Source of the DNA: Polytrichum commune
Taxonomy: Eukaryota > Streptophyta > Polytrichopsida > Polytrichales > Polytrichaceae
DNA length: 64,000 nucleotides
Assembly: GCA_950295325.1 (NCBI GenBank)
Contig: OX485804.1
Coordinates: 8,060,001 to 8,124,000 of the forward strand
Reading direction: 5' to 3'
The notes beneath the pieces are model-generated. The model did not search any database, had not been told where the DNA came from, and worked only from the letters and a program-made list of their open reading frames with translations. The position numbers and the translations under genes were made by a program. This document shows, piece after piece, positions 53,851 to 64,000 of the stretch (position 1 is its first letter; each line of letters begins with the position of its first letter).

Positions 53851-54340
53851 TTTCTCCGTTGTGCGCATTGCGGGTTCCTTTGCAGTTGTGGCACCGAGCT
53901 CGTGGATTCATCTGAGCCGAGATGAATGGTATCCCTTGTGTCGCGTTTTGGGGCGTGCTCGCTTGTGATGCCGCTCTTAGGGTTCCTGGTGGGTGTCGAT
54001 CTACAGAAGCCCCGAGCTTGCCGACCTAGATCTGTATCTCTTGGTTCGATCTACCACGGCTCGGAGTGCCTCGCTCTCAAACTTCTTCGTAGCTTGTGGT
54101 GCTGTTCGGAGCGACTTTGGGTCCGGATATATACCTGGTTTTGGATCTGGTTCGCTCTTGGTCAGATGATGTATGTGTGCACCTACTTTTCTTCTTCTTC
54201 GGTGTGGTCTTCTCCGCCGATCTACAACGGGTGTAGTATTTCCTTGCTTGTGGTTGCATTCTCTCTGATTCGGTCTGCTTCTGGGATCTCTCTCAGGGCC
54301 ATCAGACCTAGTTTTCTATGTGACGCGCTTGGAGAATGAT
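53851..54340 (+). other. GC-richer coding-like segment
   Basis: A 137-codon plus ORF (53926-54339) and an 86-codon ORF in another frame (53708-53968). Composition differs clearly from the surrounding AT-rich DNA, with many 'cgagct' and 'tcggatct'-like words. Leu/Ser/Trp-rich product without a known motif. It may be a gene or retroelement relic cut by two MITEs (53427-53850 and 54348-55406). Confidence 0.2.
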
Positions 54341-54347
54341 GAACTTA

Positions 54348-55406
54348 GGGGTGGTTTACACTATGCACCATGAAGTTGGACCAAGGCTCTGCAAGGCACC
54401 TGAAGTTTACACTAAGGAAAAGGGACCATGAAGGTTGAGGTCCCCAAAATATAGTTTTTAAGGCTTAATAAATGCACTGACATGGTCCAACGGGTTTTGC
54501 AGTGAGAGAGGCAAGAGAGGTGGTTTGGTAGGAAAAGGTCAGGGCCCATGGCAAAGACATGCCAATTTAATAAATTTTTAATGAGTCTACCCTCTATGTG
54601 CCTTAATCATATCATAGCCCATGAGATATACCATTACTACCTCAAATTGGCTCCCACGTGTTTCACCAAACAGAGTGGGACATCTAAAACTCAAGAATTT
54701 GAGTGCATATTTGTTTTTTTGCTCTACCAACTGCAGTGTTTGGAATTCGGGGGCTTGTGATATACTGTTGGAAAGGTATTGAAAATACCTTTCCATTGGT
54801 ATATTACATGCCCCAAAATATTCTAAATTTACAATTTCAAAACGAGAATGAAAAAATTGTAGTCGTTTAGTGACTGTAGATCAGGGTGGTCAAAGGAACC
54901 GCAATGGGAACTCTTCCAACACTAATTATCAAATAATTGAACTTTAGTGTTGGGCAAGGTAGGGTGGTAACAACATTGCATATAATCAAACACTAAATAT
55001 CCTTTTTAGTGTAGTGACAAAACAAGGTACATGTCACATGTAAATTACATTGGACATGTACAAATTCGATTGCTCATTTTTTTGTAAAAATTATTGTGAG
55101 AAGATTTGCAAGCCACATCTTTGACACATTTAACAAAAAGTGAAGACAAGTGAAGCCCAAGAGAAGACAAGAGAATGCTTAAACTTGAAGTTTTTCAAAA
55201 TTGCCCTTTTGGGCATGTATTAAAAAAATCTACACCTTCACTTTTTGGTGCATGGTCATTCTTCTTGGTCCACATTCGGTTTAAACCTAGTGAGGGGCCC
55301 AAGGCTCTCAAAACCAATTTTTTATGAAGTCAGACCATGAACTCGGACCATTGACAAAGGCCATCTTCCATGGTCCGACTTCATGGTCCATAGTGTAAAC
55401 CGGCCC
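54348..55406. mobile_element. D-family composite MITE, copy 2
   Basis: A 1059-bp element with ends 'ggggtggtttacactatg' and 'catagtgtaaaccggccc'. The left flank is TTA (54345-54347), the right flank TCA. It is collinear with 37670-39101, including the small hairpin (54748-54814) and a 5'-truncated nested E element (about 54910-55014) at the same place. Confidence 0.75.
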
Positions 55407-55409
55407 TCA

Positions 55410-55545
55410 TTTATAGTGTCAAATTAACCAAAAAAAACTAGCATTTGGTTTGTACACTACTCTACTTTAGGGGTTTTTTTTTTTGGATAAATGACAGGTA
55501 TGCTCATATGCAATTAGTCCCTCTCTCCATTTTCATTTACTAACA
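55410..55545. other. No gene recognised
   Basis: AT-rich junction. 'atgacaggtatgctcatatgcaatta' (in shorter blocks, about 55491) looks like a stray F-family terminus. Confidence 0.25.
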
Positions 55546-56190
55546 TTGATTGGGAGGACCTTTGTGACCATAAAGATTTCTCATTTTGGCCTCATGTAGC
55601 TTTTACATCTCAACCTTGGTTCCGAACTTAAAATGACATTAAAGTCATCCGTAAAGCTTCTACATCTCAACCTCAATTCCAAAACTTGAAATGACATTAG
55701 AGTCATCCATAAAGTTCCTCAAAGAGAGATGAGATGAGACGGGGTGGTTGATCCTTCTTAAGGAAACTTTCTTTGAAGAGCTCGTTAGCTCATCGCGAAT
55801 CAGAACATCATTTGGAAGTTGGGTGAAACTTTTGGGACCTCCTCTTTCCACCTCAAATTGTTGGAAGTTGTTTAAATCTCATACCGGCCTATGCGAGGCC
55901 AGCTTGTCCCTGGGATTCAAATTTAATGACTAGATGGTTGAATTCCATGGCCATATGTTGGGACCCACAAAATGTCAAAGTTGCTCTTAGCAATTTCATG
56001 AGTTGGACAAGCAAGAAAACTGGGCAAATTCTAAATAACCCAACATCACTCTTTGTGTACGGTGATTGAAGCTTTGAAGAAAACTTGGGTGACTTTGTGT
56101 TAATCCTCATAAACTCGTGGTCTGGGACTAATCCCATGGTTTCAAGTACTCTAGTTTACATAGAATTCTGATGTGATCCATGATTGCCCA
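55545..56190 (+). repeat. REP-A, near-complete forward copy
   Basis: Middle segment with a 59-bp tandem duplication (55600-55658 and 55659-55717, 'tacatctcaacct', 'aaaatgacatta'), then tail (55745-56160) matching 14770-15160 and 28190-28450. Confirms that middle and tail belong together. ORFs 55660-55933 and 55889-56137 lie in it and are not genes. Confidence 0.6.
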
Positions 56191-56334
56191 TCATATGTTG
56201 GAAGTCCCTATTTGATCCAACGGTCAAAATTGTGGCAACATTAAGAAAGTCCGTTTCCATGTTACAATATACTTCATGACCGCAACGGCGATTCCACCAC
56301 CATAGGTGAGTTAAATCAGGTTTTAAGTTTAGTA

Positions 56335-57241
56335 CAGTCCACCCTCTATAAATGTTAGGCTCTGGAGTAAAATTTTCCTAACATTTATAGTGAGTTAACA
56401 TTGTAACAGTTATAAAGGGAGCTTTTTGAATGCTTAACAAATATAAATTCATTACAATTATGGAGGGAGAGTTTTGCAAAATTATCATATCTAAAATATG
56501 TGTATCAAATCAATATTTTATATTTATAAAACAAAATAAGAATCAATACAGTCTAGATAAACAATTTGATCACAAAAGTCAAATTTGGTGGCTTTTGCCA
56601 CTTTGAAAGGTTGTGAGTCAATGTAATGGATGTCATCACACAGTATTGGGTGTATTTCGTAGGTTAACATTTATAAGTGGCAACTTAACAAGAAAACGGT
56701 AGAACCGCAAGGCTCTGTTCTTTATTATGAAAGACTATAATTGTAGTTGTCCACTTTGCTCATGCCAATTCATGGCTATTCACTATACCAAACATTTCTT
56801 GGATTTTGTGTACCTTTTTCTCAAATACGGGTCAAGGATTGAAGCTACTCATTTATCACCCGAAATTTTTGAAATAAATAATCAAGAACTACCAAAATAA
56901 CTATAGTTAACTAGATTTCTTTCACTGCATTTTAGGGAGCACTTATATATATATATATAAACTATAGATAACATCCACATTAAATACAGTGGACCACAAA
57001 TAACAAGAACAAGAAACATCCAAGTGTGAACACAAAGTGGTTAGGAAATTTGCTCTTGAAATGAAGAAGTTGATGCATAGTCTCTGTCCTACAGACAGAG
57101 CCAACAAAGAGGGGAGTAAATTATAGTTAACATTTAACATAGTTAACATTCTAGTTAGCAATATGAGGGGAGTACGATTTAGTTAACAAATATAATGAGT
57201 TAACGTTTATAAGTGTAATAACATTTATCGAGGGTGGACTG
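56335..57241. mobile_element. pogo/Tigger-like non-autonomous element
   Basis: A 907-bp element with ends CAGTCCACCCTCTATAAATG and complement of CAGTCCACCCTCGATAAATG, flanked by TA at 56333-56334 and 57242-57243. CAGT...ends with TA duplication are the signature of pogo-like Tc1/mariner elements. The subterminal word 'taacatttata' recurs at both ends. No transposase is present; the interior (56687-57093) reappears inverted outside the element. Confidence 0.7.
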
Positions 57242-58197
57242 TAATAAGACTGGTGGGCCTCGAGTTGGAGCTCAAAGATCAACTGTGCCTTAAATGCAAC
57301 ACCACTTATAGCCGTGGCATATATCATGAGTGAGTTAGGGAGGAAGCTAGGGAGGGCCGGCCCCGGCTTAAATAAGGTGCTTCCGGCCCTTGCATTGTGA
57401 TGCGATCATTCTATTATATGATTGACGCTTTCGTAGCTTTAGAAGCAAAGGATAGATATATTTATAGGGCAATGCAATCCGACATTTGTCGAGCTGGAGC
57501 TGCATGGGATCTGCATGGGTCCCGGAATCCACTTGCCCATCCATAACTTACATAAGATAATAAGGAAAAAGAAGAAGAGAAAGCAAGTCCCCAATGAATG
57601 GCCCCATTTGCCCATCCCGGCCCATGCATGGCCCCCAAACTCACCGCTTCCCATGCCGCCTCATCACCCGGGCTTGCTTTGCCGGCCGAGAAGTTACTAA
57701 GTTATTATTGTGAGGGGAGGGTGATGGCCGGGTGCCCGTGTTAGAAAGGCAAGTTTACAAGAGGATGGGCCTTGAAATGGTTGCTTTTTGGCTTTGTGTG
57801 TAGGACAAAGACTATGCATCAACTTCTTCGTTTCAAGAGCAAATTTTCTAACCACTTTGTGTTCACATTTGGACATTACTTGTTTTTGTTATTTTGGGTC
57901 CACTTTATGTAGTGTGGATGTTAACTATAGTTTATATATAAGTGCTCCCTAAAATGCATTGAAAGAAATCTAGTTAATTATAGTTATTTCGGTAGTTCTT
58001 GATTATTTATTTTAAAACTTTCGGGTGATAAATGAGTAGCTTCAATCCTTGACCCGTATTTGAGAAGAAGGTGCACAAAATCCAAGAAAGGTTTGGTATA
58101 GTGAATAGCCATGAATTGGCATGAGCAAAGTGGACAACTACAATTGCAGTCTTTCATAATAAAGAACAGAGCCTCACAGTTCTACTGTTTTCTTGTT
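56687..58197. repeat. Inverted repeat, about 400-bp arms
   Basis: Left arm 56687-57093 (inside the pogo-like element) and right arm 57799-58197 are inverted copies, near 90% alike by eye ('aacaagaaaac', 'gctctgttctttattatgaa', 'gtccactttgctcatgcc', 'attcatggctattcactata', 'ttgatgcatagtct'). The spacer is about 705 bp and contains the right end of the pogo-like element. Confidence 0.75.
57245..57798. other. Spacer, GC-richer, no gene
   Basis: Lies between the pogo-like element and the right arm. Mutually overlapping ORFs at 57439-57700 on both strands have no domain. Confidence 0.3.
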
Positions 58198-58509
58198 TTC
58201 TCTCCCAATTACGCCGATTATCCCAATGTTAATGAGGTAGGGTTCGTGGAATGGTGCATGCGGAAAGTAGTGAAAGTTGATACTAGATTTCTTTGCGTGA
58301 TGGAACCGGTCTTGGTTGAAGATCTTGGAAGCGTTGTTCGTCGGGGTACTCTTCGTTGCAAAACGATGTTTAGAGTAACATTGTTCGTTGACAACACCGA
58401 CACTATTTCTCATGGCAACCATTCATTGGCAAGCATGTGTTTGCCTATACGTTCTTTATCACTTTACAAGCACCTTAAACACACACACTACCTTAAATAT
58501 GATATCTAG
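58111..58509 (+). CDS. 132-codon ORF, unknown
   Basis: Starts inside the right arm of the inverted repeat and continues into unique sequence (VGFVEWCMRKVVKVDTRFL, GTLRCKTMFRVTLFVDNTD), ending in the first bases of a K-family MITE. Varied residues and no low complexity give it some coding flavour; no family recognised and no exon partner. Confidence 0.2.
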   Translation: MNWHEQSGQLQLQSFIIKNRASQFYCFLVFSPNYADYPNVNEVGFVEWCMRKVVKVDTRFLCVMEPVLVEDLGSVVRRGTLRCKTMFRVTLFVDNTDTISHGNHSLASMCLPIRSLSLYKHLKHTHYLKYDI

Positions 58510-58869
58510 TGTCATAAGGTATTTTGTGTTAGTATGGTGGCTTTTCGGATGACATTTCTTATGAATAAGTTAACAAATAGTGTCATGGATGATGGATGGG
58601 TTCATCCGTAGGTCGAAACCCTACCTTCTCTTGTCATCGAGTTGTGATGAAATGTTGTCATGGATGATTGAAATATGGATGAAAAGTCACTTGGTAAGTG
58701 ACATTAATTGCAACGTTGTAAACCTATAGTCCCCCCTAAAAATTACAAGGAATGACAAATGAAGTTGGGTTAACATTTAGTGTTGGTGACACTATATTGC
58801 AAGGGAAAAAAATTTACTATTGAGCAAGACGAGTAGAATTGGTGACACTAAATATCATATTTAGTGTAG
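58486..58869. mobile_element. K-family MITE, copy 2
   Basis: A 384-bp element. Ends 'ctaccttaaatatgatatct' then 'agtgtca' against complement of 'ctacactaaatatgatattt' then 'agtgtca'. Collinear with 16313-16672. The terminus resembles the E-type (50104-50430), suggesting a common transposase source. Confidence 0.7.
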
Positions 58870-58879
58870 TTTTCTTGAA

Positions 58880-59205
58880 ATGGATGGTAAATGAGCATGT
58901 ATTCATGAATTTAGTATCACTTTGTAACAATTTTCAACCCTCCCTCGTTTTGAGACTTGAAAATTAGTGTGTGTTTCAAGAAGTAGTACCACACGCATTG
59001 ATTGGTATAATCAATGTAGGCCGCTTCTTCAAAAATATGGAACACACAGTTAGTACAAGGTGGTTAGCAATTCCAAATCAAGACCATAGCCACTTTCCTC
59101 TTCAATTTTGGAGCCCATATAAATGTGAGGGGAGGGCAACCAAGTGCATGCATTAAAAGGTAAATTTAAGGTAGATGGATCTCAAATGGTTTTTTTTTTT
59201 TTTTT
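58880..59205 (-). repeat. REP-A fragment (inverted)
   Basis: 59010-59115 reads 'ggccgcttcttc', 'agttagtacaaggtggttagca', 'ttccaaatcaagacca', 'ggagcccatataaatg', matching the start of the next copy. Confidence 0.45.
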
Positions 59206-59568
59206 TCGACTAGCCCACTTCTTCCAGGATACAAAAGACGCGATTAGTACAAATTGGTTAGCAATTCCAAATTGCGGTGATGGCCACTATCCTCCTAGTT
59301 TTCGGAGCTCGCATGAATATCTTGTTCAATATCAATTTAGCAAAGATTCTCATGTTCATTAGATGGTCATCTAGGTCCCCATATTATGTCGAATGTTGAG
59401 CTTAGAAAGCTTATCATGTTTTGAACACATAGTCCAATCTCTTTTAAACATATGTCATTTTGGTATCTCTTTTTGGAACCACACCAAACCACATATCGCT
59501 TGAATGTAGGTGTCTAATTAGGATAAGTGATTGAATTAGACACGTCTACTTTTAAGGTAGACGTGTCT
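59205..59568 (-). repeat. REP-A copy ending in a perfect hairpin
   Basis: Collinear with 37100-37440 and 6640-6945. It continues further to the head terminus, where 'agacacgtctac' - ttttaag - 'gtagacgtgtct' (59538-59568) forms a 12-bp perfect stem. The related sequence 'aggtacgtctac' occurs at the end of the 6.9 kb copy. Confidence 0.6.
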
Positions 59569-59936
59569 CATATGGATTTTATTTTATTTTTCAATTGAGT
59601 TGGCCCACATCTCATAGGACATGTACCACGTTGGACTGGTATATAGGTAAATGCATGGTGTCAATAATCAACATCAATAGTGGTATCAAAGAACCTACCC
59701 ATGGGTATCAAATTGTTGATACCAACCTTTGGTTGGTACTTGGTGGGTGTCTCAAGGTGAGAGAGTCTTTGTATGCCCATGTTATTACTTAGGTCAATAT
59801 CATTTTAGATCGTATTGAAAATCATGGGCTAGTACTTTGGTATCAATAAGGTTCTTACATGGTATATTGATTCAAACGTCATCCAAGAAACTATATCCTC
59901 AAATAGTCATGTTTGGGTAGCCCAAACCGTTAATTA

Positions 59937-60202
59937 GGGTCGGTTTAGACTACAATAGAGAAGTGCACCAGTCGATCAAGAACTTCAAAATGAATAAAAG
60001 AAAAAGTAAGATGTTGCCCCAAGTTGGACTTCTTTGGAGGCCAAGCTTCTTGTCCGAAGGTTTGAGGTTGCCCAAGAAACTTGTCCTCCAAAGAACTCTC
60101 CTAGCAAAAAGTGTTACCATGTTGACAACCATGACATTTTTTTTCATCTATGCTCGAGGTCCTCTGCCAGAGAAGTCTTTGCCGTAGTGTGAATTGTGGC
60201 CC
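59937..60202. mobile_element. A-family MITE, decayed
   Basis: A 266-bp relative of 52066-52439: left end 'gggtcggtttagactac', right end 'gccgtagtgtgaattgtggccc'. Shared interior includes 'ggacttctttggagg' and 'cttcttgtccg'. Left flank TTA, right flank GTA. Confidence 0.6.
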
Positions 60203-60204
60203 GT

Positions 60205-60715
60205 AAAGAATCCATTTCATATAATCCCCTCAAATTCTTGATTGATGCACCATAGTCTAAACCAACCCATATCATCATAGTTACATGAAAGGTATTCAAA
60301 ACTGAAATGTCCTTAAAGAGACATTCTTTGGTGTAATTTTGAAACTCTGATTTTAAGTATCCGAATGGTATCAAGTTGTAATGAAATAAATAAATACCGA
60401 TCCATCACTGATACAAACGAATGATTTAAGCAGTGTGGTAAGTGTTGTGTATGGTCCAAAGACTTTGAGGTAGATGGTGCTGAAACCTGAAATACCGATC
60501 GCAATTTACTGTACGTTTGAAATTTTTGAATGATTCACGTTTGCAACTGATTGGGGGTTCCAAGTTTTAATGCATTAACATGTGCTTTATTTGAATTGTG
60601 TATGCAAATGTATTTAGGGTTTCAATATTTCATTGGTAGATGACTCAAAACAATATAAAAGGATGATGTCAAGGTGGGGGACATCTTCAAAAATCAACAT
60701 GCAATTATAGTGTAA
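60205..60715. other. No gene recognised
   Basis: AT-rich; short ORFs without domains. Confidence 0.3.
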
Positions 60716-60726
60716 GATTTGAGGAT

Positions 60727-60813
60727 TTGGGTGAACCAACCCATACAATTGTTCCTTGTTGGATGCCTTAACCCTTGCCTCCAAGGAACCAGTGTACGGG
60801 TTGGTTCGCCCCA
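60727..60813. repeat. Hairpin built from the recurring 45-bp motif
   Basis: 'ttgggtgaaccaacccata' + 'caattgttccttg' faces 'caaggaaccagtg' + 'tacgggttggttcgccccaa' across a 23-nt loop. The left arm matches the motif at 7526-7570, the right arm its inverted version at 9657-9704. Stem of about 32 bp with a few mismatches. Confidence 0.7.
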
Positions 60814-60948
60814 ACCAAGATTTGAGGGATTTCACTTTGTGTGGGTGTTGTATTTTGTATGCTCTGCCTCAAATGTCGAGAAAGGTAACTTTTGAATATA
60901 TTCCAACCAATGTGGGTATGACAAAGTCAACTTTATTGTAGTGCATAT

Positions 60949-60950
<2 letters not shown>

Positions 60951-61000
<50 letters not shown>
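60951..61000 (+). repeat. (GA)25 microsatellite
   Basis: Fifty bases of uninterrupted GA. It creates the Leu-Ser poly-dipeptide in the minus ORF 60832-61053. Confidence 0.95.
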
Positions 61001-61003
<3 letters not shown>

Positions 61004-61004
61004 G

Positions 61005-62930
61005 CAACTAGTGTTGGCGTGAATGAGGGACACTTCACCTTGATCATAACCAACAGCTCGTATGTGAACCCAAATCAAGTTAATTGAGGAAGGTTACGAG
61101 GACAAGTGTTGTTGTCTCATGTTGGAGGTGGTCCATATGGGTGACCAAAGACGAGGGGGGAGGGCATTGTTTATTGACAAGTTTATTGATATTTGAGTTT
61201 TTGTGTCGCAATGTGTGCATCTCAAACACGTATTTAAGTAAATATAAACTTATTTTCAAAATCCTTACTTTTTGGTTGCTTCGATTCTAAGTGCATGTTC
61301 ATTGAGATACTTATGATAACCTAAATTTTATTGGAGATATGTATATCCTTGGTGATTACTTTAATTTTATGCTATTTAAATATGATGGAAAATAAGTATA
61401 TATCCTTTGATGTTAAATATATACAATCGAGCAATGAATAGTGAAAATAAAATCAAAATAAAATCTATAAATACAATAATAATAATAACGATTTCTAGAA
61501 TATCATCATAATCAACTATACATATTTTATTGAAGGATCTTACCATGCAATCCTATCTTAGGATCCTATGATGGAATTCAACATGTTATGAATTTGAACT
61601 TGGACTTGGTCCAATTTTAGTTAAACATCATATGAGAAAGGATGTTACGAGGGCATGGTGTATGTGCTTCTTGCAATTTGTGTTGGGCTCGATTCATGTG
61701 CTGGCCTCAAGAGGCTATCTATCCCGTTACATGTGTTAATTAAGTAGGCGACATGTTGTACGATTCAATCTCAAGGTTTTGGTGTTTGTCTTGGGAATTT
61801 TTTTGTGGTTGCTTAGGTTTAACCATACACACACACTATGATGGTACGAGATGATGTTACCCAAATCGAGGTTTTAGTCATTTTCCTCACATGTCTAAAT
61901 ACTCAAAGAACACCTTATTCATGATCAAAGTAGTTATTTTTGTTTTTTGTTTTTTTTTCCCTTTGCCTTCTTCTTACATTGTGTCTCCCCCCCCCCCCTT
62001 TCCCCAGTTATGTTGAACCCTGAACCTATAACAATCAATTATAATTTGAAGAAGTCATCCAATCTTTTGTGAACACGTGTTTTTGTAAGTGCGCATTCTT
62101 AGATCCACAAACAACTCAAAACCCACCAATCAAACTTTGAACCTTCATAACTTTTGCAAATGAACTCCAAATAAAGCATACTTTCGTGCATTGAAATCCA
62201 CTCTCAATTGCATACAAGGGGGGGGGGGAGCATTTAGAACATAGTCAATAGAATACTACTATACACACTCGACACTTTATGTGTTGGTATTCACACCATC
62301 TACCTTAATTCGAGAGCCCGCGATGAGTAAGTTAAGTTACCTCACCGAAATCTTCGTCGTAGTAAGCGTTGTTTGGGCCATGTGTCCCGATGCTAGGCCA
62401 ATAACCTAGTAGTGTACATAGACACAAGCGCCCATGGAAATCACATGGGACTCCCCTATGCCCCTACGAAATGTACCCTATTTGTAGAGTTTGCTAGGGG
62501 TAGGCATTTAGGCTATGTACATACCTTGTAGATGTCAGAGTCCAAGCCAAGGGACTTGTAGCCTTGTAGGTAGGTAGGTATGGACTGACTAGAGAGCCTC
62601 GGCAAGTGGAGACAACTGGGAACGTGTGGGGAACGCATGGGGTTTCTCCCAAATATCTTAGAGTTGGAATTCCTTTCGGGCGAGGCCTTATCTCCTCTTC
62701 CTATTCCCCCACACTCCCCCCTTGTTTAATGCGGATGTTCGGATTCCCCTAAAGAAAGCTTGCGGGTGGGAGCTTGCTTTCCAATTACACCATTATACCC
62801 GAGGGGGGGTTTTATTTTATTGGGATTGTCATCATCTTTGCGTTTGGTGATGATTGATAAGCTCCTTGCATTTGGTAGAAATAAATGCACTCAAACTTCA
62901 ACACTATTTATGGTACTAAGGTACGAGGGT
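61005..62930. other. No gene recognised
   Basis: AT-rich, with C12 at 61987-61998 and G11 at 62218-62228. About 61840-61900 ('ggtacgagatgatgttac', 'caaatcgaggttttagtcat') is a small inverted REP-A scrap. A GC-richer stretch at 62290-62760 has no ORF of note. Confidence 0.35.
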
Positions 62931-62934
62931 GTGA

Positions 62935-63270
62935 TTTGGTTCATTTTTCATGTTCTCCAACTTCTACCGATTGGATTTACACGATAAAGCTTGTGTTGCA
63001 TTAGCAAATCTGCAATGAAACATCTGGAAGGAAGAAAAGGAAAAAAACGGATTGAAAACCAGACTTCCCTTGATTGTGAAAATATTTTCTTACATGGGTG
63101 CTCTTGATTGTCTTCACTATCACATGAAGAGTAAATATTGATATTTAAAGACACGGTCTAGTTTCTTTCAAACATGTTGTCTTGACAATGGTTGCTCTTT
63201 GATTCTCACTAAACCACATACTGATCAAATATATGGGTCCGATTAAGAAAACGAGCCACTTAAGACTCGT
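62935..63270 (-). repeat. REP-A copy 3 (inverted)
   Basis: Complement of the 1285-1625 region: 'catgttctccaacttctacc', 'gcattagcaaatct', 'ctagtttctttcaaacatg', 'aaaccacatactgatcaaat', 'ccgattaagaaaa'. The two minus/plus ORFs here (62760-62987, 62948-63154) are incidental. Confidence 0.5.
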
Positions 63271-63274
63271 GTGC

Positions 63275-64000
63275 CTTTAGAGTCACCTAGTGTTTGTGAT
63301 TTCACATTGCTAAAACTTCTTATTGTATATTTTGTTTCTTCCAAGCAAAGTACGGAAGTTGAAATTAGTCCCTCCCGAGTTTGTTGTTAATCGCTCGATT
63401 GGCTCCCATTGCACTACATTTGGGCCCCTAACCCTCAACCATGGGTCAATTTGTCGAAAGAAAGAATGAAGCCACAGTGGGATAAAAAGTCTATTTGCGC
63501 TTTCAACTACCCCCCAACCCTCCTCCCCTCTTTCTTTTGGACAATGTAGATTTACATAACTCTTTACTTTGCAAAAACTCACATCCAAAGTGAATAGTTA
63601 CAAGAATGTGTAGCTTTGAATACTAAGTGACACTACATACCATAAAACGGGGTTTACTTCAAGGTAGTCTGGATTATTGTTTGGAAGTACTTAGCTTGCT
63701 TAAAACTTCTTCCCAAAAAAGGTAATTCCCTACGAGTACCTATAAACACGGAGCAATGTAACACACTTCATAAAATCATACGAGAATTTGATGAGAAAAG
63801 CATACACTTTGCAAAGGGTTATAGCATTGAGTAAATTCACATGGAAATCCATATACATCAAACATATAATTTAGTGTGACATTAAATTTGGCATGTGTCA
63901 TATTAAATAGAGTGGTCTTCAAAATTTGTCACCCAACATCAAGTGTCATATGACACCCTCTCTAGCGACTACAAGACCAATAGTGTGGGTTGATATCGGG
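63275..64000. other. No gene recognised
   Basis: AT-rich. The 92-codon minus ORF 63310-63588 shows no domain. Confidence 0.3.

Overview
The window reads as non-genic nuclear DNA of a large, repeat-rich plant-type eukaryotic genome. It is AT-rich with scattered C/G homopolymer runs, has no operon-like organisation and no intact long open reading frame, and is packed with decayed transposable elements. The support for a plant is indirect: a Ty1/copia retrotransposon with short LTRs, dense PIF/Harbinger-type (Tourist-like) MITEs with 3-bp TTA/TAA target duplications, hAT-like and pogo-like non-autonomous elements, and tRNA-like fragments. I cannot name a genus. No rRNA gene, intact tRNA gene, CRISPR array or complete protein-coding gene was recognised.

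Layout. 0-7 kb: copies of a dispersed repeat (called REP-A here), two foldback arrangements and one degraded MITE. 7-13 kb: a 45-bp motif that recurs in inverted orientation, an LTR-like segment with a TATA box, and a purine-rich stretch interrupted by the 3' end of a non-LTR retrotransposon (LINE) whose C-terminus carries a CCHC motif and a restriction-like-endonuclease (RLE) type RPD motif. 13-28 kb: mostly unrecognised AT-rich sequence with a few MITEs, a SINE-like fragment, a hairpin and poly(C)/poly(G) tracts. 28-41 kb: a MITE cluster, including three elements joined end to end with only a TTA between them, a 343-bp near-perfect palindrome, and the composite D-family MITE. 41-47.5 kb: a Ty1/copia element (LTRs, gag, protease, integrase, reverse transcriptase, RNase H, all broken) that appears to sit inside a second copy of the same LINE. 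47.5-50 kb: a GC-richer patch, a 33-bp minisatellite and two weak exon candidates on the minus strand. 50-55.4 kb: hAT-like, Harbinger-like and other MITEs nested in one G+T-rich sequence. 55-64 kb: more REP-A, a pogo-like element with an outlying inverted copy of its interior, a hairpin, a long GA microsatellite and unrecognised DNA.

The parts worth a second look are the LINE lineage (RNase H-like segment, then CCHC, then RLE-like motif), the TTA-linked MITE chain and the very large hairpin it forms, the young palindrome whose arm differences are all transitions, and the co-amplified composite MITE. Element boundaries were set by reading terminal repeats and target duplications by eye. Identity figures are estimates.
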